From: CAYNTH01 sp964427055 | Lineage (GTDB): Archaea > Aenigmatarchaeota > Aenigmatarchaeia > CG10238-14 > SCSR01 | Length of the DNA: 7,691 nucleotides | Direction: 5' to 3' | NCBI GenBank assembly: GCA_964427055.1 | Contig: CAYRSQ010000036.1 | Span: forward strand, 1-7,691 | Shown: one piece after another, positions 1 to 6,517 of the stretch | Layout of the letters: every line of letters begins with the position of its first letter | Position numbering within the stretch: position 1 is the stretch's first letter | Program-made: the position numbers and the translations under genes | The notes under the pieces: model-generated | What the model was told of the DNA's origin: nothing | Database searches by the model: none | What the model saw: only the letters and a program-made list of their open reading frames with translations

Positions 1-585
1 GCGTACTGGCTCCCACGGTCTGAATGAAATATCAATCCTTTGTGCTGCCTCTTACGTTTGATAGCCATAGCGAGAGCTTCTATCACGATATCCTTTATTA
101 TCCTTGTTCTCATGGACCATCCTATGATCCCACGGTTTAAAAGATCTAACACTACGGCAAGATACACCAATCCCTGCTTTGTCCAAATATAAGTTATATC
201 CCCCGTCCACGTTTTATTCGGAGCATCCGTGGTAAACTCCTGATCGAGAAGATTCTCGACTATCGGCAAACTGTGCCTTGAATCGGTGGCAATCTTAAAT
301 CTGTGCCTTGTCTTTGCCATTATCCCGCTCTAACCTATAACGATTCTTCCCCTATCTGCATACCACTTGCACGCAATTCAGCGGCAATCCTCGGGCAACC
401 ATAGATCCTAAGACTCTTTTCATGAATCAGCCTGATCTTAAAAACAAGTCTCTCGTTTTGCTTGTCTCTCATATTCTTATTAAGCTTCTTCCATGTTTAA
501 TAACTGCTCCAAACTACTTTTATGTCCGGCACATCTTCTCCACAGGGTATACGAAGAGGTATTTGTCAATGAACTGATATTTCAT
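1..585 (-). pseudogene. IS3-family transposase orfB (rve/DDE domain), frameshifted and 3'-truncated by the window
   Basis: Translation in pieces recovers a recognisable IS3 OrfB. The N-terminus begins at ATG 585-583 and contains FIDKYLFVYPVEKMCRT. A middle part follows with IRLIHEKSLRIYGCPRIAAELR. Then comes the integrase core with TDSRHSLPIVENLLDQEFTT, TWTGDITYIW (first catalytic Asp), YLAVVLDLLNRGIIGWSM, and finally LIFHSDRGSQY, which holds the second Asp at the left edge. The frame changes after MCRT. A TAA sits where a Tyr or similar residue is expected in the SSY*TWKK stretch (about 498-500). Two further frame changes lie near 320-350, before AKTRHRFKIATDSRH. The third catalytic residue (Glu) would lie beyond the window. 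Degeneration is clear, so this is a relic rather than an active transposase. Confidence 0.85.
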
Positions 586-935
586 CAAGGGTGTTTTGAA
601 AAAATGGTCAACGGTTTTTTTAATATGTCTTGCTCCTCCATCACATCGGCCAACGTCTTCTTGAACTTTCGCATCTCCTCCTCTTCTGGTTTCATATGCC
701 CCTTACCAAGAAATGCATCTTCAATGTCTTTCAAGTATTTGCATTTCCATCAATGTATTAATTTCGGGTGGATATCTAAACCCCTCCCTACTTCTGGAAC
801 CTTCCACCCACCTCCTGCAACTAAACGGACTACTTCTTCCTCGAATCCTTTGTCAAAACTCCTTCGTTCGCTCTTGTCTTCCACTGCACACTTCCAAGTC
901 CTTCTTCCTTTATCTCTAACTTTTCGGTGTGTCCA
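585..935 (-). pseudogene. IS3-family orfA remnant
   Basis: The minus-strand frame reads VEDKSERRSFDKGFEEEVV, RLVAGGGWKVPEVGRGLDIH, then a TGA (750-752) where a Trp is expected before WKCKYLKDIEDAFLGKGH. It closes with MKPEEEEMRKFKKTLADVME and EQDILKKPLTIFSKHP ahead of the stop at 585-587. This is the normal order of IS3 OrfA: an HTH of the EVVRLV...VPEVGRGLDIHP kind, then the basic linker and a leucine-zipper-like coiled coil ending ILKKPLTIF. A run of seven A (minus strand, opposite 615-621) lies near the end, where IS3 elements usually carry the A-rich slip site that fuses OrfA to OrfB by -1 frameshifting. The start is unclear: GTG at 884 is in frame, but the frame stays open further upstream. 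The internal stop makes it non-functional. Confidence 0.75.
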
Positions 936-1057
936 TCATTCTGGGAAAATTTTACCAACTTACTTGTTAAATATCGGGTACCATGATATTTCAAACAGTA
1001 TGCTATGTAATGTAATCTATAACTAACTTCTTCAATCTGAGAAATGGTAGACAGATA

Positions 1058-2365
1058 TTACCCAGCCATTGCATTAGGTAAAAGTAGCGAGATGCTTGGG
1101 AAAGCAATCAATATTCCAATTGTGATAAAATCCATGATTAAAAATGGAACTATTCCTTTAAAGATGTCTACAAGTGAGACTGCATCACCTACCGCGCCTT
1201 TAACTGCATAGACATTCAGTCCAACAGGGGGAGTAATTACGCCCACCTCAACCATTTTGATAGTAATTACTGCAAACCATATTGGGTCATAACCCAGTGA
1301 AACAATAACTGGGAAAGCAACCGGCATAATGAGCACCACCATGGCTGTGGAACTCATAAATGTACCCATAATAAGTAATATGAGCAGTATAAGTAACAAC
1401 ACCCAAATCCTATCTATCCCAGAGATCGTGACAAACTCCACCGCTACAGCGGGGAGGCGGCTGATAGCTAAAAAGCTACCAAATATGAAAGCACCTATTA
1501 AAATAGTAAATATCATAACCGTTGCACTTAATGTTTGGCGTAAAGCTTGCCCCAAGTTTATTTTCTTAAGACCGACTGTAAAGAGAGCAACTAAAAAAGC
1601 GAGAAACACTCCGATACCAGCCGCTTCGCTTGGTGTGAAAACCCCCAAATATAAACCACCCAAAACCAAGACAACGATGAGAGGGGCTGGCCAAGCCATT
1701 TTTAATGAATCGACTTTCTGTTTCATGGAAGAAACTGGGCCTCTTGGCAAAAGAACGGGTTTATAAATTGCTATGGAAAACACCATCACTATGAATAGAA
1801 AATTGGAAAGAATACCGGGTAGGAGTCCAGCCATCAGACATTTCCCAATAGATTGTTCTGTTATAATAGCATATAAAACCATAAGGCCACTGGGTGGAAT
1901 CAGCGCTGATTGAGCACCAGCTGCTGCTACAGATCCACAAGCTAGTCCACCATGATATTTCCGCTTTATCATCTCGGGAACACTTATCTTAGCAAAGGTC
2001 ACCGCACCAGCAATACTCGACCCACTGGCAGCGGCAAAAACACCGGCAGCCGCGGTAGTGGCTATCATTAGACCGCCGGGCAATCTACCAAACCATCGGT
2101 ACATGGCTTCATAAATATAGTTAGCTAAACCACTGGAAAAAACGATCAATCCCATCAACATAAAAAGAGGAATAACAGAATATGAATAGTTCGAACAAAC
2201 TGCAAAGGCTTGACTTGCAGCAAGACTCATGGCTGGTTGCCAACCCATAAGTATACTAAATCCAATAATGCCCGCCGTCCCCATACAAACAGCGATGTGA
2301 AACCCTAAAGCCAATAAAACTAGTAATATCAAAATTGCTAAGAATCCGACTGTAACTGGCTCCAT
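1058..2365 (-). CDS. dctM: TRAP transporter large permease subunit DctM
   Basis: The product is 435 aa, the usual length for the 12-helix large subunit of TRAP (tripartite ATP-independent periplasmic) transporters, which carries the ion-coupled substrate pathway in the inner membrane. Family signatures are visible in order: IPLFMLMG (65-72), a Gly/Ala/Ser-rich stretch GGLMIATTAAAGVFAAASGS (97-116), ALIPPSGLM (154-162), VFTPSEAAGIG (242-252), GTFMSSTAMVVLIMP (334-348) and EVGVITPPVGLNVYAVKG (373-390). The start is placed at 2365 because GAGGAG lies 7 nt upstream and the protein then opens with the typical hydrophobic first helix. The same frame stays open 77 codons further to 2596, but that stretch is charged, non-membrane and reads through a dispersed repeat. 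Residue 338 is Ser where I recall Asp in many family members. It follows dctQ after a 312-bp gap. Confidence 0.95.
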   Translation of the reverse strand: MEPVTVGFLAILILLVLLALGFHIAVCMGTAGIIGFSILMGWQPAMSLAASQAFAVCSNYSYSVIPLFMLMGLIVFSSGLANYIYEAMYRWFGRLPGGLMIATTAAAGVFAAASGSSIAGAVTFAKISVPEMIKRKYHGGLACGSVAAAGAQSALIPPSGLMVLYAIITEQSIGKCLMAGLLPGILSNFLFIVMVFSIAIYKPVLLPRGPVSSMKQKVDSLKMAWPAPLIVVLVLGGLYLGVFTPSEAAGIGVFLAFLVALFTVGLKKINLGQALRQTLSATVMIFTILIGAFIFGSFLAISRLPAVAVEFVTISGIDRIWVLLLILLILLIMGTFMSSTAMVVLIMPVAFPVIVSLGYDPIWFAVITIKMVEVGVITPPVGLNVYAVKGAVGDAVSLVDIFKGIVPFLIMDFITIGILIAFPSISLLLPNAMAG

Positions 2366-2372
2366 TTTTAGT

Positions 2373-2378
2373 CTCCTC
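2373..2378 (-). promoter_or_regulatory. Shine-Dalgarno that fixes the dctM start
   Basis: In minus-strand sense GAGGAG is followed by ACTAAAA and ATG at 2365. The spacing is good, and this supports the internal ATG over the far-upstream ATG of the same open frame at 2596. Confidence 0.8.
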
Positions 2379-2511
2379 TTTTCACATTCGTTTATTTGTT
2401 CTCTAATAAAGATTTTTTGAGGTTTATTGTCGTCATTACTCCGACACAACATCTCAAAAGTGTCCTTCCCGCTCAAAAGGAAATCGGGAATAGGAATAGT
2501 GCGGTTGAATG

Positions 2512-2592
2512 TTGTCATTTCAAAGGCATCAGCAAAGAGAAATCTTGATGATATAGATTTGTTAGGATCCCTCACTGCGGTTGGAATGACAA
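2512..2592. repeat. Palindromic core of repeat copy A
   Basis: The outer arms TTGTCATTTCAA (left) and TTGGAATGACAA (right) pair at 11 of 12 positions. The inner arms (AGAAATCTTGA and TTAGGATCCCT) match poorly, so the hairpin is degraded compared with copy B. The GTCATTTC...GAAATCTT arrangement is of a kind I remember as abundant between genes in many bacterial genomes. Confidence 0.75.
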
Positions 2593-2602
2593 ACAATAAT
2601 AA

Positions 2603-2677
2603 TTATTCAACCCCCTCGCCTGGAGGCCGGATTAAGGCCTGGATGACATTTGACATGTTTAATTGCCGGGGTAATAA
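2603..2677 (-). pseudogene. Decayed copy of the 29-aa small ORF
   Basis: Immediately after the dctQ TGA the same frame runs on for 24 codons, reading LLPRQLNMSNVIQALIRPPG and then EGVE before TAA. It aligns without internal gaps to codons 5-28 of the small ORF at 6607-6696. Ten codons are identical, three are synonymous changes, and most of the rest change the amino acid, including two new prolines in what is a helix-like stretch in the other copy. Relative to copy B, about 8 nt are missing just after the ATG-like site, which removes an in-frame start. I read it as a dead copy; it would be translated only by readthrough of the dctQ stop. Confidence 0.5.
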
Positions 2678-3178
2678 TCATGCTTTATTTCTTCCCATAA
2701 ATACCTGTATCGAGTCTCTAACAAGTTGAATTACCATCGTTAAACAACCAAGCAGCAGTATACCCCTAGCTGGATATATTGGTACTCGCAATGCCGAACC
2801 TCCATAGAACTCCTTGATTTCGTATGATACTTTAAAAGCATCTATAGATTCCCAGAAAATAAGACCAAAGAATGTCATCGCCAATACATTAATTACCACG
2901 TCCCAGTATCGTCTTAATTTCCCGTGTTTCAGGAATTTGTTTACAATAAGATCAACCTTAATGTGCTGCTTATCCATCTGCGCTAGGGCAAAGCCCAAAA
3001 ATATCAGGAAGGCTTGCAGAATCCCTGAAAACCCTATTGCTCCAGGTATACTTCCTTTTATGGTATGTCTCAAAAATACGTCTACTACGACCAACACTGT
3101 CATAAGAACTAGGCATCCCTGTGCAATAAAGACTTGGCTTTTAATCAAATAATCGAATAAAATTCCCAAATTTTTCAT
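2678..3178 (-). CDS. dctQ: TRAP transporter small permease subunit DctQ
   Basis: The product is 166 aa with four predicted membrane helices at roughly residues 15-37, 48-68, 92-112 and 134-155, the standard DctQ topology and length. Family features include VVDVFLRHTIKGSIPG (31-46) leading into the second helix, then LGFALAQMDKQHIKVDLI (61-78) with the His-Ile-x-Val-Asp motif typical of the family. DctQ pairs with DctM in the inner membrane. The start at 3178 is supported by a near-perfect AAGGAGGT six nucleotides upstream. Its upstream neighbour is a decayed transposase whose last recognisable codons end within about 20 nt of that ribosome-binding site, so the gene has kept its initiation region but lost direct contact with dctP. 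Downstream lies repeat copy A, then dctM. Confidence 0.93.
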   Translation of the reverse strand: MKNLGILFDYLIKSQVFIAQGCLVLMTVLVVVDVFLRHTIKGSIPGAIGFSGILQAFLIFLGFALAQMDKQHIKVDLIVNKFLKHGKLRRYWDVVINVLAMTFFGLIFWESIDAFKVSYEIKEFYGGSALRVPIYPARGILLLGCLTMVIQLVRDSIQVFMGRNKA

Positions 3179-3199
3179 GTTTTACCTCCTTTGCTGAAT

Positions 3200-4065
3200 A
3201 TTCTATTGGAATTTCTCTGCTCCATGGGTGACTCATTTACAAGCCCTTAGTGGGTTGTTATTCATTATAATCATGGACCCATTCAAGGATCATCTTCAAA
3301 ACCGTTTCAGCGTCGTGCAAAGAATTCATATGAACATAGTTCGAAGGCCTTGACGAACGATCCCACCATCCCGTTAGACTTCGTGCTGTAATACGGGGTT
3401 GTAAAAACCTCGCCCCATCATTCGTACAAAGTTTTGTGTTTCACGAGCCACATAGTCAGGTTGATTATCAAAGTGCCACTGGATCCGCTCGGAAACCCTG
3501 CCCACAAGACCAATCCGGGTCTCGATCGCCTCAACCATCAGATCCCAAACCGTATCGGCACAGATGCCCCCTGTTGTGGCCACATAGCCCATGATCTCCC
3601 GATCACAGCAGTCCATGCTCATGGCTATCCGGATCCGCTCGCCGTTATAACAGGCAATCTCGAAGGCATCCGAGCACCAACGCATGTTGTTTGCTACTGA
3701 TCATCTGAACGGACCCATCGTGGACTCTCACCGGTCGCCCCGTATGTCGCTGCAATAGAAGATTGTTCTTCTTCATGATCCGATAAACCCTCTTGTGATT
3801 GATACTCCCTTTCCCTTCGGTCTTGAGAATAAGATTCACAACCGCCGGCAACCGTCTGTACCTATAAGGTGGCACCCTCATCAACGATCGTATAAATCAG
3901 GGGCAGGCACCGTACATCCTCCGCTTTGCCATAAAACCTTCTGGTTCCCCAGCGGCCATTCATGCGCTTTTCGTCCTGATGTGCACGCGAAACACCCATC
4001 ATCTCGGCAATCACCTTCAACAAGTATCGTCCTTCATACTTGAAAAAAAGGGAACCGATCATTTC
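3200..4065 (-). pseudogene. IS2-group (IS3 family) orfB transposase relic, multiply frameshifted
   Basis: Pieces in different minus-strand frames join into an IS2-type OrfB. These are: YEGRYLLKVIAEMMGVSRAH and YGKAEDVRCLPLIYTIVDE (4062-3865); YRYRRLPAVVNLILKTEGKG, SINHKRVYRIMKKNNLLLQR and HTGRPVRVHDGSVQM (about 3880-3690); MRWCSDAFEIACYNGERIRI with the catalytic Asp, AMSMDCCDREIMGYVATTGG and WHFDNQPDYVARETQNFVR (3685-3410); then YYSTKSNGMVGSFVKAFE and YVHMNSLHDAETVLKMILEW (about 3395-3260). The tail NE*QPTKGL*MSHPWSREI has stops at 3258-3260 and 3237-3239. Frames change near 3875, 3685, 3400 and 3335. No matching orfA was found upstream. IS2's own OrfB has the same motif order (YGYRRVWALL, AKRVYRIMRQNALLLER, RWCSDGFE, ALDCCDREAL). 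It is non-functional. Confidence 0.85.
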
Positions 4066-4161
4066 AAGTAATGTTAGGCATTTTTAGCAGTGGGGTCATC
4101 GATATCCCCGGTTTATGTGCTGCCTGATATAATACTGTCCTGTTGTACCTCTATGAGTGGA

Positions 4162-4440
4162 TTAACGCTTCCTATACGAGACCTGGATCAGGGTCTGTTC
4201 TGGTCGCTTTTTTTCGGTCACAAAGAAGGGTGCATACCTGCTCTTGAGGAACTTCGTAAGCAACAGATACAAGGCCCCCCAATCGTGTATCGAATCGCCA
4301 TACCCGAGTCCCCGAAAAAAAGGGCTGTTCGGTTTGTCGTATGCTTCCCCTTAACCGATCTCATTTTAATCTCTTCTTCTACTTCCACCATCCGCTCCTT
4401 CAACAACTGGAGCATCGAGTACAACGGATCTGATTCCCCC
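4162..4440 (-). pseudogene. Unidentified coding-like fragment, frameshifted
   Basis: I do not recognise this gene. Two minus-strand frames join near 4350. The first gives SGTGESDPLYSMLQLLKERM and VEVEEEIKMRS, with a charged helix that could form a coiled coil. The second gives GEAYDKPNSPFFRGLGYGDS, IHDWGALYLLLTKFLKSRYA and PFFVTEKKRPEQTLIQVSYR, then KR before TAA (4162-4164). Codon choice in the second part looks coding-like: many third positions are G or C, with no rare-codon runs. It lies between the IS200 tnpA relic and the IS2-type orfB, so it may be a passenger, part of a lost element, or the end of a host gene split by insertions. No start with a ribosome-binding site is visible. Confidence 0.4.
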
Positions 4441-4449
4441 GTGCCGCTT

Positions 4450-4467
4450 CCCCAGCAGGAGCCGGGG
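4450..4467. repeat. Small hairpin just after the IS200 tnpA relic
   Basis: CCCCAGC and GCCGGGG pair around an AGGA loop with one mismatch, 10 bp beyond the tnpA stop. IS200/IS605 elements carry subterminal hairpins that TnpA recognises, so this is a candidate right-end structure. It could also simply be a relic transcription stop, but no T-run follows in the minus-strand sense. Confidence 0.45.
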
Positions 4468-4476
4468 TATCTTAGC

Positions 4477-4899
4477 TTAAAAAGCCAATTGCAGGCCCTT
4501 GGCTTCTTTTTCCTAGTGCTCTCCATACGCGAAAATATTCTTTTCGTCCAAGCCGATGCAAGATACACGGTAGCCACTAGATCAGATGCCTTCTCTGGGG
4601 AAATAGGCTTTTCAAAGAAAAGAAGTTTTCGCCTTAAGCACCTTTGCCGATTGCGACTTGACATACTGCAACAAATGGGCAGTTGCACATTCCGACGGAA
4701 TCACTGTCACCATTTAAAGATGGTCCACTTGAACATTGAGCTTAACAATCTCAATACCTGGAACGAGTTGTGGGATTTGGAAAAAATAGTTTCTCCGCAT
4801 ATTCTCTCACACCCTTGATGAACACCTTCCGCCGATATCGAGGGATCCGGACGACACGATATTCGGTTTTATAGATGACGGGGCACTCTTTCTGAACAT
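4477..4899 (-). pseudogene. tnpA: IS200/IS605 family transposase TnpA relic
   Basis: From ATG 4899 the pieces read MFRKSA, then after a frame change PVIYKTEYRVVRIPRYRRKV and FIKGVREYAEKLFF. After another frame change come QIPQLVPGIEIVKLNVQVDH, MVTVIPSECATAHLLQYVKS and QSAKVLKAKTSF. The end is KAYFPREGI, SSGYRVSCIGLDEKNIFAYG and a tail ending KGLQLAF before TAA (4477-4479). This is the Y1_Tnp layout: a beta strand with KYRRKVF-like residues, the HUH motif, a GY(R/C)VS strand and a C-terminal tyrosine helix. The HUH region reads DHL*M, so the second His is replaced by a TAA (about 4706). More stops fall after SFL, after REGI and near the YVEHQ-like helix. About 140 codons is the normal family length. 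The gene is dead. Confidence 0.85.
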
Positions 4900-4936
4900 T
4901 ATTTGGTTATTTTATCACATACCATGTCATCTGGAT

Positions 4937-4980
4937 AGCCGCCCCTCACCTTGGCAGGAGTCTGGAGTTTTTATGCGGCT
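4937..4980. repeat. Inverted repeat upstream of tnpA, candidate IS200 left-end structure
   Basis: AGCCGC at 4937-4942 and GCGGCT at 4975-4980 are perfect reverse complements enclosing 32 nt. The position, about 40 nt upstream of the tnpA start, fits a left-end subterminal structure of an IS200-like element. The stem is only 6 bp, so the call is tentative. Confidence 0.4.
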
Positions 4981-4994
4981 GAATAACGATCCGG

Positions 4995-5034
4995 TTGCAA
5001 AATGCCCCTCGGCATGTTACGGGGCATTCTGCAA
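4995..5034. repeat. Strong 14-bp hairpin between dctP and the IS200 relic
   Basis: TTGCAAAATGCCCC (4995-5008) pairs with GGGGCATTCTGCAA (5021-5034) with a single mismatch and a 12-nt loop. It lies about 180 nt downstream of the dctP stop. In the minus-strand sense no uridine run follows the stem, so it does not look like a standard intrinsic terminator. It may protect the dctP transcript end or be an outer hairpin of the IS200 relic. The remaining 177 bp up to dctP (5035-5211) are AT-rich and hold nothing else I can support. Confidence 0.6.
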
Positions 5035-5211
5035 TGGATTTTCATAACATTGACTCCATCTGATAGAGCTCGACATTCTTATAATTCCCGTTGGATTAAG
5101 AAATCAACGCACAATCACTTTTTTCAATTTATAAAGAGCATTACCAATGTTTTCGTGCCTTACACACCGTATTTTTCAGGATGGGCTAGATCCTTCTTTA
5201 TCGACATTCTT

Positions 5212-6300
5212 TTACTTTTTTGGCATCAGATGAGTAAGGTCGAATTTTTTTAAAAACAACTCCACCATCTGCCTTGACTCTTTTCCCCTTCCTGCTTTTT
5301 CTTGTGTTTCAAGCCAAGCTGGTATAAACGTTCTCACCTGTGGGAGGTCAGCCCACTTTTGCCTTTCTTCATCCGGGAAAGACACCAGTTCAACTCCTTC
5401 TTTTTCCATGGCACCAATGAGATCCTGTCTTTCTAGCCTTGTAGCTTTTCCAAGTTCAAGGGATACTCTTCTTCCTATTTCCATAAATGTCTTCCTATCT
5501 TGCTCTGACATTTTGTTTAGAGCGTTAAAAGAAACAATCCCGTAACAACATCCAATCATAGTAACGTCCAATAAATTAAGATACTTGGATACCTCATATA
5601 TACGATATCCCTTCCCCCACGAATAACCGACAATTGCTCCATCAATAACGCCTTTTTCCAGTGAAGAATAAACTTCTGATGAAGCAAAAAACCCAGGAGA
5701 TCCTCCTGCAGCCGAAACCATTTTACCAATGCCTTCTCCGGAAACCCTCAATCGCATGCCCTTAATATCTTCCATCTTTCTAATAGGTTTATTTGCAAAG
5801 CAACCATAAGAATCGTATGGGAACATCATCCATACTGTCGAACCCCATTTTTCGACCTCGTCACGGAATGGTTTTAATTCGTCCCACATTTCCCAATATG
5901 CTTTTGTTATGTATTCGGCATCATCGCCATGCGGGGTATATAGAACCGTCTGAGTACCAGTAGCGATCGGATATTCAGCGGGATGATAAACAGGACCTGT
6001 CCAGGCCCCATCAGCGATACCTTTCTGCACAGCCCTTACATTCTCCTTAACGTTTACTAGAGAGTTACTCCAATAAAAGTCAATGTGCACCCTGCCGTTT
6101 GTAGCCTTTTCAATCTCGTCCGCAGCCTTTTTCATATATACAGGGCGAAGGCCTGATGACGGGCCAACATCACTCCATCTTAATACTAGTTTATTACCTG
6201 ATTTTGGCTGACTAGCGGCCATTGAACTAAAAGAAAATACAATCGATATGGCAAAAAACACCACCACTAACAATGAACACAATGTCGTCCTATTCTTCAT
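5212..6300 (-). CDS. dctP: TRAP transporter periplasmic solute-binding protein DctP
   Basis: The product is 362 aa, within the DctP size range. The N-terminus has a Sec signal: basic KNR, then the hydrophobic segment LCSLLVVVFFAISIVFSF, with likely cleavage after the Ala residues near 28-29. The mature protein binds its ligand in the periplasm and hands it to DctQM. Family features are NGRVHIDFYWSNSL (68-81), AVQKGIADGAWTGPVY (90-105), then MEDIKGMRLRVSG (176-188). Arg185 sits where the family's conserved carboxylate-binding Arg lies. The segment SEVYSSLEKGVIDGAI (208-223) is the family's E-x-Y-x-x-L-x-x-G-x-x-D-G block. AAGGAG lies about 7 nt upstream of ATG 6300. The ligand cannot be assigned; the family mostly handles organic acids. 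Unusually, about 2 kb of mobile-element relics separates it from dctQ. Confidence 0.93.
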   Translation of the reverse strand: MKNRTTLCSLLVVVFFAISIVFSFSSMAASQPKSGNKLVLRWSDVGPSSGLRPVYMKKAADEIEKATNGRVHIDFYWSNSLVNVKENVRAVQKGIADGAWTGPVYHPAEYPIATGTQTVLYTPHGDDAEYITKAYWEMWDELKPFRDEVEKWGSTVWMMFPYDSYGCFANKPIRKMEDIKGMRLRVSGEGIGKMVSAAGGSPGFFASSEVYSSLEKGVIDGAIVGYSWGKGYRIYEVSKYLNLLDVTMIGCCYGIVSFNALNKMSEQDRKTFMEIGRRVSLELGKATRLERQDLIGAMEKEGVELVSFPDEERQKWADLPQVRTFIPAWLETQEKAGRGKESRQMVELFLKKFDLTHLMPKK

Positions 6301-6517
6301 ATCTCTCTCCTTTTTTAGTCCAGCGACTAGGCTTTAGAGATGCCATAGTGGTCTTTTTAAAGTCTTGCTCCGTGCCCCCTAGCCCGGAAACGATACGGCA
6401 TGTTTCCCCCAATACCTTACAAATTTGCTCACACCTCCTTTCCTTTGTTATTACTTCTGCAACAATACATCTTCCCGCATAAGAGGGAATCCGGGATAGG
6501 CATAGAGTGCTTGAAAG

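Larger units (their letters stand above)
1..957 (-). mobile_element. Decayed IS3-family insertion sequence, cut by the left edge
   Basis: Reading the minus strand from about 957 leftward gives the classic IS3 layout: a short orfA with a helix-turn-helix and a leucine-rich end, then orfB with an rve/DDE integrase domain, the two overlapping at ATGA (583-587). Both frames carry stops or frameshifts, so the element cannot transpose on its own. The likely outer end is near 957: in minus-strand sense the DNA there reads TGGTAAAATTTTCCCAG followed by AATGATGGACACACCG. This resembles the ends of IS3 elements, which start with TG and often carry a TGGACAC-like block. The boundary is inferred; the partner end and any target-site duplication lie outside the window. 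The element sits about 100 bp downstream of the dctM stop, in the same orientation. Confidence 0.8.
2428..2677 (-). repeat. Composite intergenic repeat, copy A (decayed)
   Basis: This stretch aligns, in the same orientation, with 6443-6696 over nearly its whole length. In minus-strand order it holds a decayed small reading frame (2677-2603), a palindromic core (2592-2512) and a roughly 80-nt tail containing TATTCCCGATTTCC and AGATGTTGTGTCGGAGTAAT, matched in copy B by TATCCCGGATTCCC and AGATGTATTGTTGCAGAAG. It fills almost the whole gap between the dctQ stop and the dctM ribosome-binding site. Identity is clearly below that of a recent duplication: there are many substitutions and a few short indels, so the copies are old or come from a larger dispersed family. 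The ends are estimates. Confidence 0.8.
4450..4980 (-). mobile_element. IS200/IS605-type element relic (tnpA only)
   Basis: A decayed tnpA (4899-4477) is flanked by a compact hairpin on its downstream side (4450-4467) and a GC-rich inverted repeat on its upstream side (4937-4980). This is the expected form of a tnpA-only IS200-like element, which has no terminal inverted repeats and depends on subterminal hairpins. The exact ends cannot be set from one copy. The stronger hairpin at 4995-5034 may be part of it or may belong to the host. Confidence 0.6.

Noticed and set aside
493..1026. Plus-strand open frame of 177 codons
   Set aside because: It is antisense to the IS3 orfA/orfB relic, its protein has low-complexity Ser/His/Cys-rich composition, and no ribosome-binding site is seen.
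1329..1766. Plus-strand open frames antisense to dctM, dctQ and the dehydrogenase
   Set aside because: They mirror strong minus-strand genes, have no family features and no initiation signals.
2428..2677. CRISPR array or tandem repeats
   Set aside because: There are only two dispersed, imperfect copies 4 kb apart, with no regular spacing and no cas genes.
3264..3269. Perfect TATAAT on the minus strand upstream of dctQ
   Set aside because: It lies inside the transposase relic's conserved DYNE codons and lacks a plausible -35 at 16-18 bp spacing, so I do not call a promoter, though it could be tested.
4218..4688. Minus-strand open frame of 156 codons
   Set aside because: It crosses from a wrong frame of tnpA into part of the unidentified fragment, so it is a chimera of two decayed genes and not one protein.
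4090..4818. Plus-strand open frame of 242 codons
   Set aside because: It lies opposite the IS200 tnpA relic and the unidentified fragment, whose minus-strand pieces match a known family or look coding. Its own product matches nothing and has no family features.
5070..5210. Eleven-base direct repeat TCGACATTCTT at 5070-5080 and 5200-5210
   Set aside because: There are only two short copies with no further shared flank and no associated element.
6292..6513. Minus-strand open frame of about 70 codons ahead of dctP
   Set aside because: It has no ATG or GTG with a ribosome-binding site, begins within the repeat tail and overlaps the dctP start. It is best explained as chance.
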